A stretch of 39,112 nucleotides of DNA from Gammaproteobacteria bacterium (lineage in GTDB: Bacteria > Pseudomonadota > Gammaproteobacteria > Pseudomonadales > Porticoccaceae). The notes under the pieces were generated by a model. It was not told the origin of the DNA and ran no database searches. It saw nothing but the letters and a program-made list of their open reading frames with translations. The position numbers were made by a program, and so were the translations under genes. Of this stretch, positions 8,687-17,300 are shown one piece after another; within the stretch, counting starts at the first letter, position 1, and the number at the start of each line of letters is the position of its first letter. The stretch covers positions 1-39,112 of the forward strand of contig QJWQ01000159.1 of the NCBI GenBank assembly GCA_003235325.1. Reading direction: 5' to 3'.

Positions 8687-10657
8687 TTACCAACGTTCCT
8701 CTTCAGTCCGGTCCGGTGGCGACCGAAACCGGTGCTGTTGTTCATAGGCCCGTCGCTGAGCCTGGTACTGGAATTTACGCCGCAACAGCCCGCCGGGATC
8801 GTCCGGTACACGGCGCAGCCACTGCTCCATGGCCTGTTGCTGTTCCTGGTCCAGGGCATCATCCGGGTTGGCGGACCCCGCAATCGGGTTGGGCTCACCG
8901 TCATTTCCGGTCGGGTCTTCCCCGCCTTTCGGGGCCTGTTGTTGCCGACTCTCGTCGTCAGTGGAGTCCTTGTCGCCGGACTGCTTTTCACCGGGCTGCT
9001 CTTCACCAGGTTTGTCTTCCCCTGTCGATTCGCGGTCCTGTCCGCCACTGTCCTGGCCGTCCCGGTCGGCCATATTGTTGCCCTGGCCGTTCTGTGGCGA
9101 GTCGCTATTGCTCTTGTTGTTGCCTTCCGACTCGTTGCCCTGAGAGTCGAAATCGTCTTGCTGCCCCTGGGAATCCTTGCCTTTAGCATTCTGACTCGGG
9201 GAACTGTCCTGATTGCCCTCAGGGTTCTGATTCTGGGAATTGTCCTGACCGTCGCTCTGGTTCTGCTGTTGTTGCTGTTGCTGCTGCAGCATTTGCTCTA
9301 CCAGCTTTTTATTGAAGTCGGCATCTTCCATGTCCGGCTGCAGAGCCAGGGCGCGGTCATAGGCGGCCAGGGCGTCCCCCAGTTTGCCGGCCCGCGCCAG
9401 GGCATTGCCCTGGTTGTACTGGCCCCGGGCCGAATTGTCCTCGGCAAAGGCTTCGCTCGCTCGCTGGTAGTCGCCGGCGCGATAGGCCGCCGTGCCCTGC
9501 CATTGTCGGTCCTTGAAAAGTTCCGCGGCCCGGTCGGGATCGTCTGCCAGGGCCGCCTGGCCCTGCTGGTCCGGGGTGCGCCAGAGATCGTCCCAAAGGG
9601 ACGCCCGGGCCGATTGCGGCTGTAATGCCAGCGGTGCCAGTACCAGCAAGGCCAGCAGGTTGCGTCGAAATCCCAGCACCATCAGCGGTAGCAGCAACAG
9701 TGCCAGCCAGAAACCCTGGTCTTTCCAGGAATCAAAGGTGCGCTGCAACTCACGGGTCTTGTCGCCAAAACCTATGTTGATGGGGTCGAGCAGGTAGTGC
9801 AGGTCCCGGTCATCGCTGGTCAGGCTGCTGTAACGGCCACCCTGGCGTCGGGCCAGGCCGGCGAGTTGCTTGGGTTGCAGTTTGGCGATGATCATGCCGC
9901 CTCTTTCGTCTTTGGCGAATCCCCCCCGGGGCAGGGGTATGGGAGCGCCTTCCTCGGTGCCAACGCCGAGAATGGACAGCCTGAAGCCGCCGACATTGTT
10001 CAGCAATAACTCCACCCCGTGCTGGGCGCCCTGAGTCATGCCATCGGTAACCAGCAAGATGTCGCCCTGCAGATGGCCGGCGTTGAGGGCCAGTTCGACG
10101 CCCAGTTCGACGGCCGCTTCCGGATTGCTGCCCTGGGACGGCATGATAGCCGGGTCCAGGGCCGGTAACTGGCTGATGATGGTGGCCCGATCATCGGTCA
10201 GCGGGCTGACAACGTGGGCGTCACCACCGTAGGCCACCAGGGCGGTGACCCCTTCAGACCGGCTGTTTAGAATGTCGGTCAGTTTCAGTCGCGTTCGAAT
10301 CAGGCGGTCCGGAGCAAGGTCCTGGGCCATCATCGACGGCGACAGATCGAGCAGGATGATCAGCGCGTTTTCCTGGCGGTGAACGGGCAGGGGCACCTGT
10401 TCCCAGGTGGGGCCGGCCAGGCCCAAACAGGCGCAAATCCAGCCTGCGAGACACCATCGGGCCAGTGCCGGCTGTTTCAGGGAAGGGCGATCCAGCAGGA
10501 AAGGCAGCAGGACAGGGTCGATCACCTTGCCCCAGTCACCCGCGGCCTGCCGTGATCGCCGCACCAGCCAGGCCAGCAGTAGCACCGGTATCAGGGCCAG
10601 CAACCACCAGGGCCGAATAAAATGAAAGGCGGCCAGCTCGGCCAGAAGACCGGTCAC
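8687..10657 (-). CDS. BatB/BatC fusion: VWA domain, TPR and a long low-complexity tail
   Basis: Membrane protein of about 656 residues. There are hydrophobic segments near residues 15-33 and 65-83, then a von Willebrand A domain with the metal-binding DLSPS at 104-108, two further hydrophobic segments around 310-347, TPR-like helices at about 380-460 (the YNQGNALARAGKLGDALAAYDRAL region), and then a tail rich in Q, N, G, D, E and S including eight consecutive glutamines. In other bacteria the VWA part (BatB) and the TPR part (BatC) are separate genes. VWA domains bind partner proteins through a divalent metal, and here the partners are probably BatA and the MoxR ATPase. I chose GTG at 10657 because it overlaps the batA stop as GTGA; a TTG five codons upstream is possible. 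Domain identity is firm; cellular role is inferred. Confidence 0.88.
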   Translation of the reverse strand: MTGLLAELAAFHFIRPWWLLALIPVLLLAWLVRRSRQAAGDWGKVIDPVLLPFLLDRPSLKQPALARWCLAGWICACLGLAGPTWEQVPLPVHRQENALIILLDLSPSMMAQDLAPDRLIRTRLKLTDILNSRSEGVTALVAYGGDAHVVSPLTDDRATIISQLPALDPAIMPSQGSNPEAAVELGVELALNAGHLQGDILLVTDGMTQGAQHGVELLLNNVGGFRLSILGVGTEEGAPIPLPRGGFAKDERGGMIIAKLQPKQLAGLARRQGGRYSSLTSDDRDLHYLLDPINIGFGDKTRELQRTFDSWKDQGFWLALLLLPLMVLGFRRNLLALLVLAPLALQPQSARASLWDDLWRTPDQQGQAALADDPDRAAELFKDRQWQGTAAYRAGDYQRASEAFAEDNSARGQYNQGNALARAGKLGDALAAYDRALALQPDMEDADFNKKLVEQMLQQQQQQQQNQSDGQDNSQNQNPEGNQDSSPSQNAKGKDSQGQQDDFDSQGNESEGNNKSNSDSPQNGQGNNMADRDGQDSGGQDRESTGEDKPGEEQPGEKQSGDKDSTDDESRQQQAPKGGEDPTGNDGEPNPIAGSANPDDALDQEQQQAMEQWLRRVPDDPGGLLRRKFQYQAQRRAYEQQHRFRSPPDRTEEERW

Positions 10658-11646
10658 GGGGATGTATTCCAACGGGTTCGCAACAGTAACAAAAGCATGC
10701 TGCCAGCAAGGGCCAGTGCGAGAGGCCAGTAAAACAGGGCCTTGGTGGGACGCAGCGTTTCGGCGTCCTGTGCTACCGGTTCAAGTTGATCGATGGCTTC
10801 GTAAATACGCGCCAGTTCATCCGGGTTTCGCCCGCGAAAGTAGCGGCCGCCGGTGAGTTCGGCGATTTTCGACAGGGTCTCCTCGTCGAGTTCAGAGGAT
10901 GGATTGAATCGACGCAGGCCGAAAAAGCTCTGCTGAATGATTTCATCGGCGCCAATGCCGATGGTATAGATCTTGATGCCATTGGCAGCCGCCAGTTTTG
11001 CCGCCTGCAACGGCTCGACGACACTGGCGGTGTCGGCGCCGTCGCTGAGCAGTACCAGGACCCGGTCGGCCTCGGGGCGATCCTGCAACCGTTTGACGGC
11101 CAGGCCGATAGCATCGCCAATGGCGGTGGAACCACCGGCAAAACCGATCCGCGCCTCGGCCAGCAGGGTGTTCAGGGTCGACAGGTCGAAAGTCAGGGGC
11201 GTCTGCAGATAGGCCTGGGTGCCAAAAAGGATCAGGCCAAGTCGGTCACCGCGACGGTTCTCGACAAAGTCGCCCACCACTTGCTTGACCACTGTCAGTC
11301 GATCGACGACAGCATCGCCGACGCGCATATCCTCGACCTTCATGCTCTCGGAAATGTCCACCGCCAGCAGCAGGTCGCGACCGGATGTCGGCAAGGCAAT
11401 GGGCTCTCCGATCCAGGTGGGTCGACAGGCGGCGAGGAGTATCGCCAGCCAGCACAGGCTCAGCAGGCCGTAGGCCAGCCAGCGACGCAGCGAGACTGAG
11501 CCGGTGTCAGCATCCGGATTCTCTACCCTGGAGAACAGGGCTGTTTTCAGGGCGGCGCTCGTGGCCGGGGCCGGGCTGCGCAGCAGGCGGTAGAGCCAGG
11601 GCAAGGGCAGCAGCAGCAGCATCCAGGGCCAGGCAAGACTCAGCAT
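10654..11646 (-). CDS. batA: BatA-like VWA-domain membrane protein
   Basis: The 330-residue protein has N-terminal hydrophobic segments (about 1-22 and 55-74), a VWA domain with the complete MIDAS DISES at 97-101, followed by the GGSTAIGDAIG and LLSDGADT loops, and one C-terminal membrane helix (about 303-322). The VWA domain therefore sits between membrane helices, as in BatA/BatB. The start ATG at 11646 has AGGGAG 5 bases upstream; the longer frame to 11688 lacks one. It overlaps the upstream DUF4381 gene by 7 bases and the downstream BatB/C gene by 4, which indicates translational coupling. The role is inferred: a metal-dependent adhesion domain working with the MoxR ATPase at the inner membrane. 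Confidence 0.92.
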   Translation of the reverse strand: MLSLAWPWMLLLLPLPWLYRLLRSPAPATSAALKTALFSRVENPDADTGSVSLRRWLAYGLLSLCWLAILLAACRPTWIGEPIALPTSGRDLLLAVDISESMKVEDMRVGDAVVDRLTVVKQVVGDFVENRRGDRLGLILFGTQAYLQTPLTFDLSTLNTLLAEARIGFAGGSTAIGDAIGLAVKRLQDRPEADRVLVLLSDGADTASVVEPLQAAKLAAANGIKIYTIGIGADEIIQQSFFGLRRFNPSSELDEETLSKIAELTGGRYFRGRNPDELARIYEAIDQLEPVAQDAETLRPTKALFYWPLALALAGSMLLLLLRTRWNTSP

Positions 11647-12128
11647 GCCGGGCTCCCTGCATGATGTCGAATCCAGTCGGCGACGCAACGGCTCAGCAGC
11701 GATCGCTCCGGCTCCGCCAGCGGCTGCGGATCGCGTCGGTACAGGTTGTCCAGTAACGGTTCCGCTTGCAGACTGGATTGCTTGCCAACGTCTGAAGACA
11801 TTAACAATTTATTCAATAAGATAGAAGATGAACATGAAGCCAATTCTAGTTCAAGTCCGGCGCTGATGGCCGTTCGGCGCACCAGGGTCAACAACTCGTT
11901 CAGGTACAGGCTGCGCCCCGGACAGGTCAGATTATTCAATTCCTGCAGAGCTTCACCACGGTACCGTTGCCGTTGCCGGCGTTCACTGGCAATACGGACT
12001 GCCCGTGCCAGGCCCCAGGCAACCAGAGCCAGGACCAGGACGGTGAGCAGCCACCAGCCGGGGGCTGGCGGCCACCAGCCCACCGGAGCAGGCAGTTGTA
12101 TGTCCCGCATCTGCTCCAGGGGATTCAC
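11640..12128 (-). CDS. DUF4381 membrane protein of the Bat operon
   Basis: A 162-residue protein with one membrane helix near the N-terminus (WWLLTVLVLALVAWGLA, about residues 26-42) after a short PP/W-rich lead and a basic cytoplasmic-looking stretch, then a helical domain. This is the usual make-up of DUF4381 proteins, always found in MoxR-DUF58-VWA operons; its function is unknown. The start is GTG at 12128, overlapping the DUF58 stop as GTGA; the longer frame to 12389 is antisense-like shadow within the DUF58 gene. Part of the coding sequence (about 11795-11865) is much richer in A+T than the rest of the operon and encodes a Leu/Ser-rich stretch (LELELASCSSSILLNKLL), which may be a recent change. 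Confidence 0.85.
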   Translation of the reverse strand: MNPLEQMRDIQLPAPVGWWPPAPGWWLLTVLVLALVAWGLARAVRIASERRQRQRYRGEALQELNNLTCPGRSLYLNELLTLVRRTAISAGLELELASCSSSILLNKLLMSSDVGKQSSLQAEPLLDNLYRRDPQPLAEPERSLLSRCVADWIRHHAGSPAC

Positions 12129-13063
12129 CGGCGCCTGCCCTTCCGGGCTTTGCCGTAGGCCCTGACCAGCTCCGGCATGACCGGGGCCGACGTGGAGAAA
12201 TGCAAAAGACCCAGGCTTAGACGGTTGGCCAGTTGCCGAAGACGAACGCGTTGTTGCGCAAAACGCTGTTCGAATTCCTGACGAACGGCGATGGCGCGGG
12301 TGTTGAGAGTAAAGCGACGGCCGCCGTTGTTGACCGGGTAGAGGCCGGGTGGCGGCAACCGGGATTCCAGTTCGTCGAAGACGTGGCACAGGGTCAAATC
12401 CCCGTGGCGCGCCAGTTCAAACAGGTGCCGCTCGCATTCGTCGTCCAGGTCATGGAAATCACTGACAATGATGACCGTGGTGCCCGGGCGGGTGACCCGG
12501 CGGATATCCTCGATGATCGACGCCAGGCGCAGTTTGTCGGGCTCGCCGTTAACCAGCGAGCCGCTGATCTCGCTCAGGGTCTGAATATAGTGGAGCACGC
12601 TGTGATGGCTGCGCCGCGCCTGAATGTCCTGCTGCACCGTCGGGCCGAATACCAGGCCGCCGACCCGGTCGTTGGCATTGAGCCCGGCCCAGGCCAGCGT
12701 GGCTGCCACGTCGCAGGCAGTCAGGGACTTCAGGCTGTGGCTGCCAAAGAACATGGAACTGCGCAGGTCTGCCACTACCAGCACCGGGCGCTCCCGCTCC
12801 TCGCGGAATATTTTGGTATGGACCGTCGTGGTGCGGGCGGTGACCCGCCAGTCGATGTTGCGGACATCGTCGCCGGCCTGATAGGGACGCACCTCGTCGA
12901 AGTCCATACCCCGGCCTCGAAAACGGGAGAAATGCCCTCCGGTCATGGAGGCCCTGGCGCTGATTCTGGGGAACAGGATCAGTTCCCGGGCGGCGAGGCG
13001 CAGACCGATCAACCGTGCCGGGTCTGCCGCGACGATGCCAAGCAATTCGGAAGAGACTGTCAT
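12125..13063 (-). CDS. DUF58 domain protein
   Basis: A 312-residue protein with no signal peptide or membrane helix. The diagnostic DUF58 motif lies at about residues 50-78: GRGMDFDEVRPYQAGDD followed by NIDWRVTART. The rest has a VWA-like fold predicted for the family (VLVVADLRSSM, then a VIIVSDFHDLDD segment). DUF58 proteins are constant partners of MoxR ATPases and may be substrates or adaptors for them; a precise role is not known. The gene follows moxR after 64 bases and overlaps the DUF4381 gene by 4 bases. The ATG at 13063 fits family length, although no strong ribosome binding site precedes it. Confidence 0.92.
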   Translation of the reverse strand: MTVSSELLGIVAADPARLIGLRLAARELILFPRISARASMTGGHFSRFRGRGMDFDEVRPYQAGDDVRNIDWRVTARTTTVHTKIFREERERPVLVVADLRSSMFFGSHSLKSLTACDVAATLAWAGLNANDRVGGLVFGPTVQQDIQARRSHHSVLHYIQTLSEISGSLVNGEPDKLRLASIIEDIRRVTRPGTTVIIVSDFHDLDDECERHLFELARHGDLTLCHVFDELESRLPPPGLYPVNNGGRRFTLNTRAIAVRQEFEQRFAQQRVRLRQLANRLSLGLLHFSTSAPVMPELVRAYGKARKGRRR

Positions 13064-13127
13064 CGAAGAACGGTTATCGCGGGCATGTGGATTTCAAAAT
13101 GGTGGATACTGACCTGATTGCAGTCAA

Positions 13128-14087
13128 TCAGGCGCTAGGGACCAGGGTGACAAGGCTGTCGATAACCTGGTCAGGTGTGATGCCATTGGCCTCGGCTTCA
13201 AAGCTGAGGATCAGACGGTGCCGCAGTACATCGTGGATGGCATTGCGAATATCGTCCGGAGTGACGAAATCCCGATCGTCGAGCCAGGCCAGGACCCGGC
13301 TGCAACGGTCCAGGGCAATGGTGGCCCTGGGGCTGGCGCCGTAATCCAGCCACTGGCCCAGATCGCTGCCATAGGCGCCGGGAGTGCGTGTGGCCAGGAT
13401 CAGCTGCACCAGATATTCCTCCACGTCCGCCGCCATGTGTACCGCCAGACAGCGCTTGCGGGCGTCAAGGACTTCGGCGATGGACAGCGGCGTAAATGCC
13501 GCCGTCGCCTGGCCGCCGGCTTCTTCCCGGGCCAGGCGCAGGATTTGGCGTTCGCTGTCGGGGCTCGGGTAGTCCACCTTGACGTGCATCAGGAACCGGT
13601 CCATTTGGGCTTCCGGCAGGGGATAGGTACCCTCCTGCTCGATGGGGTTCTGGGTCGCCATCACCAGAAACAGTTCAGGCAGCGGGTAGGTGGTGCGACC
13701 GACGCTGATTTGTCGCTCGGCCATGGCTTCCAGCAGTGCCGACTGGACCTTGGCCGGGGCCCGATTGATTTCATCCGCCAATACCAGGTTGTGAAAAATC
13801 GGGCCGGCCTGGAACTGGAAGCTGCCGTCCTCGGGGCGATAAATATCGCTGCCGGTAATATCCGCCGGCAGCAGATCCGGGGTGAACTGGACCCGGTGGA
13901 AATCCGCTTCGATGCCGTCGGCGAGGGTCTTGATGGCTTTGGTTTTGGCCAGTCCCGGCGCCCCTTCCACCAGCAGGTGTCCGTCCGCCAGTAATGCCAC
14001 CAGCAACCGCTCCAGCAGATGCTGCTGTCCGACGATCTGGCTGTTAAGGAATTCCTGCAGGGGCCTGATGGTTCCTTGATGATTCAT
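13128..14087 (-). CDS. moxR: MoxR-family AAA+ ATPase
   Basis: A chaperone-like AAA+ ATPase that probably remodels or loads metal into VWA proteins encoded in the same operon. The 319-residue chain contains Walker A GAPGLAKT (42-49), Walker B LVLADE (101-106), sensor-1 ATQNP (144-148) and the EQEGTYPLPEAQMDRF signature that follows it, all typical of MoxR. I chose ATG at 14087: it fits the family length and lies about 27 bases after the predicted transcription start from the promoter at 14121-14149, which would exclude the longer frame reaching 14240. It is the first gene of a six-gene operon (moxR, DUF58, DUF4381, batA, batB/C, batD) and is divergent from gdhB. Confidence 0.95.
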   Translation of the reverse strand: MNHQGTIRPLQEFLNSQIVGQQHLLERLLVALLADGHLLVEGAPGLAKTKAIKTLADGIEADFHRVQFTPDLLPADITGSDIYRPEDGSFQFQAGPIFHNLVLADEINRAPAKVQSALLEAMAERQISVGRTTYPLPELFLVMATQNPIEQEGTYPLPEAQMDRFLMHVKVDYPSPDSERQILRLAREEAGGQATAAFTPLSIAEVLDARKRCLAVHMAADVEEYLVQLILATRTPGAYGSDLGQWLDYGASPRATIALDRCSRVLAWLDDRDFVTPDDIRNAIHDVLRHRLILSFEAEANGITPDQVIDSLVTLVPSA

Positions 14088-14120
14088 GGGTTCTTTCGTG
14101 CTCAATTTAACGGGCGGCAG

Positions 14121-14149
14121 ATTGTAGCTATTCACAAAGTGTCTCTCAA
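14121..14149 (-). promoter_or_regulatory. Sigma70-type promoter of the moxR/Bat operon
   Basis: On the minus strand TTGAGA (14144-14149), a 17-base spacer and TACAAT (14121-14126) each match five of six consensus bases. Start of transcription would be near 14114, leaving a leader of about 27 bases before the moxR ATG. Confidence 0.65.
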
Positions 14150-14189
14150 AGGGGAAAATCGGTTCAGACCGAGGATGGCACTTGTTTGG

Positions 14190-14206
14190 CCTGTGACTGT
14201 CACAGG
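14190..14206. promoter_or_regulatory. Perfect 17 bp palindrome between moxR and gdhB (operator candidate)
   Basis: CCTGTGAC-T-GTCACAGG is a perfect 8-1-8 palindrome, about 40 bases upstream of the predicted moxR -35 and 121 bases before the gdhB start. The half-site TGTGAC resembles a CRP half-site and CTGT resembles a LexA half-site, but the spacing fits neither (3 instead of 6, and 7 instead of 8). The regulator is unknown. Confidence 0.45.
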
Positions 14207-14327
14207 TTGCTAGACCCCCGAGATGCGTTATAAGTTCCACCGAAATCGGGGGCTGTTCCGGCTATTGTCGGGTCCACTCCGGCTGACGCTGGAGATAACA
14301 ACAATAATCCAACCAGGGGTGATCACA

Positions 14328-17300
14328 ATGGATCAGGTAACCGAAGGCGATTTTCTCGAGGAACTGGAGCAACGCATTCGCCGGGACTACCCGCCGGAAA
14401 CGGCCGGGCGCATTGTACCCTTTGCCCGGGAATTGTTTCAGTTATTTCCCATCGCCGAACTGGCCGACGAACCGATCAACGATGTCGTCGGATTTGTCGG
14501 GGGTTTCTGGGTGTTCATGCAGAAGGTCGACCTCGACTCGCCGAAAATCCGGATTTTCAATCCCACCCTGGAAGAGGACAACTGGATCAGCGCCAGCACT
14601 AACATCTTCCTGTTACAGCGGGATATGCCCTTTATCGTCGATTCCGTTCGCCTTGAACTGAATCGACGCGGTTTCGATATTCAGACCATCAAGAGCCGGG
14701 TGTTTCGTGTCGCCCGGGACCAGAATGGCAATCTGCAGCGCGTGGATTACCAGGGTGGCGCCGGTGATACCCGGCCGGAGGCAGCGGTTTTTATCCAGAC
14801 CAATCTGTTTACTGCCGAAGATGAACAGGCGGATCTGAAGTCCGAACTGGCGGCCATTTTGGGAGACGTGGGTGCAGTGACGGATGACTACCAGTCCATG
14901 GTTGCCCGACTGGACGAGGTTGTCGAGGAATTCACCTGTAATTACGCCAAACTTCCCCAGGATACCCTGGACGAAGTTGCCGCCTTCCTGCAGTGGGTTC
15001 GAAACGGGCATTTTACTTTTCTCGGTAGCTCCGAGTACCTGTTTTCCGGTCAGGGTGACGACCGGGTGTTGTCCTACAGGGCTGAAAGACAGCTGGGAAT
15101 CTTTCGCCATCGGCTGAGCAATGTCGAGTCACTGACCTTCAGTGAACTGAATCCCGGCATGCAGGCGTTTTACGACAGCGACGAGCCCCTGGTCTTCACC
15201 AAGTCTTCCGTGCGCTCCCGCGTCCACCGGGCCGCCCACTCCGATTATATCGTCATCAAGCGCTATGATCCCGATGGCGCTGTCATTGGCGAGTACCGGT
15301 TCATGGGGCTTTACACCTCGCCGGTCTACACTCTGAGTCCGTTCAGTATTCCGCTGATCCGCCGCAAGGTGGAGCGGGTCATGAGTCTGTCCGGCCTGTC
15401 AGCCAACGGCCATGATGGCAAGGCCCTGCGGCAACTGATCGAGGTTCACCCCCGGGATGAGCTGTTTCACAGCCAGGTGGATGAACTGTTCAGGACTCTG
15501 ATTGGGATCTGGCAGATCAATGAACGTCGCAAGGTGCGGTTTTTTATGCGGCCGGACCCGTTTGGAAAGTTCATCAGTTGCCTGGTATACATGCCAAAGG
15601 ATGTTTACAGCACCGAGGTCCGGCTCAAGATCGAGCACTACCTGGTACAGGAATTCGAAGCCAGTGAGTCCGAATTCACCACCTATTTTCCGGAATCGAT
15701 TCTGGCCCGGACCCACTTCATCTTTCGTATACACAACGAACGCTATCGCCAGGCCGACAGCAAGGAGCTCGAGCACCGCATCACCCACTTCACCCACGAC
15801 TGGTCCGACGACCTGGCCCATGCGGCGCTGGAAGCATGGGGTGACGAACAGGGACGGCAGAAAGCCAGGCGCTACCGGGATGCCTTTCCCGCCAGCTATC
15901 GCGATCATTTCGATCCCCGGTCGGCCGTTCACGATATTGAATTATTCGAAACCCTGAAGGATGAAAAGAACATCGCCATGATGTTCTACCAGCCCACCGG
16001 CAACGAACAGAACATCATGCGCTTCAAGCTGTTTCACCGAGACACCCAACTGGAATTGTCCCTGATTGTACCCATGCTGGAGAATCTCGGCTTTCGGGTG
16101 CTGGGCGAGCACCCCTACCGGCTCACCGTCGAGGAGCAGGGCGATATCTGGCTTCACGACTTCACTCTCCGGTTTGGCCTGAATGTCCAGGTGGATGTTT
16201 CCCAGGTGCGCGGAACGTTTCAGGAGGCTTTTGCCGCGGTCTGGTCCGGGGAGACGGAAAATGACAGCTTTAACAAGCTGGTGGTAGGCGCCCGGCTGGA
16301 CTGGCGCTCGGTGGCCATGTTGCGCCTCTACGCCCGGTACTTCAAACAGTTGGGGACAACCCTGGGTCAGAGCTTCATTGCCGACACCCTGGCCACGCAC
16401 CTGGAAATATCCCGCAATCTCGTCGCCCTGTTTCGCGCCAGTTTTGACCCCCGGATCGTGGAGCACGGCTCCGAAAGCTCCGACCGGCCGGATCGCCTGC
16501 GGGCCAAGGTGACAGAGGCCCTGGTGCATGTCGCCAACCTCAACGAGGACCAGGTGCTGCGCAACCTGCTGGAACTGATTTCGGCTACCCGCAGGACCAA
16601 CTTCTTTCAGACCGATGCTGACGGAAATTACCACGGCTACCTGTCGGTGAAACTGGCGCCCCGGGAGATTACTTCGGCCCCGGAACCCAGGCCCCTGTAC
16701 GAAATTTTTGTCTATTCGCCCCGGTTCGAAGGGGTTCACCTGCGCGCCGGCAAGGTCGCCAGGGGTGGGATCCGCTGGTCCGATCGACTGCAGGATTACC
16801 GAACCGAGGTCCTCGGCCTGGTCAAGGCCCAGCAGGTCAAGAATGCGGTCATCGTGCCCACCGGCGCCAAAGGTGGCTTTGTCGCCAAGCAACTGGAGCG
16901 CACCGCCAGCCGCGAAGCCTTCCTGGAAGAGGGTGTCGCCTGTTACCGGCTGTTTATTCAGGGACTGCTGGATATCACCGACAATATTATCGACGGTGAG
17001 GTGGTGCCGCCCGCGAGTGTCGTGATACGGGATGACCCGGACCCCTACCTGGTGGTGGCCGCCGACAAGGGCACCGCCACTTTTTCCGATATTGCCAACG
17101 AGATTTCCGGGAACTACAAGCACTGGCTAGGCGATGCCTTTGCCTCCGGCGGCAGCCAGGGTTATGACCACAAGAAAATGGGCATCACCGCCCGCGGCGC
17201 CTGGGTGGCGGTGCAAAGGCATTTTCGCGAACTGGGCCGGAATACCCAGACCGAACCCTTTACCGTCATTGGTATCGGCGATATGGCCGGTGATGTTTTC

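Noticed and set aside
8732-9625. 297-codon plus-strand frame opposite the BatB/C gene
   Set aside because: Antisense to the low-complexity tail; its Leu/Val-rich make-up is the complement of Gln/Asp codons, not a membrane protein.
12129-12389. N-terminal extension of the DUF4381 frame
   Set aside because: It lies in another frame of the DUF58 gene, is rich in Arg/Pro/Ser as shadow frames are, and the GTGA overlap gives a better start.
14190-14206. Reading of the palindrome as a CRP or LexA site
   Set aside because: Spacing is 3 rather than 6 for CRP and 7 rather than 8 for LexA.
14223-14327. Longer start for gdhB
   Set aside because: No ribosome binding site; ATG at 14328 has one and gives the family length.
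15942-17123. 393-codon minus-strand frame within gdhB
   Set aside because: Shadow frame of a GC-rich gene; no motif.
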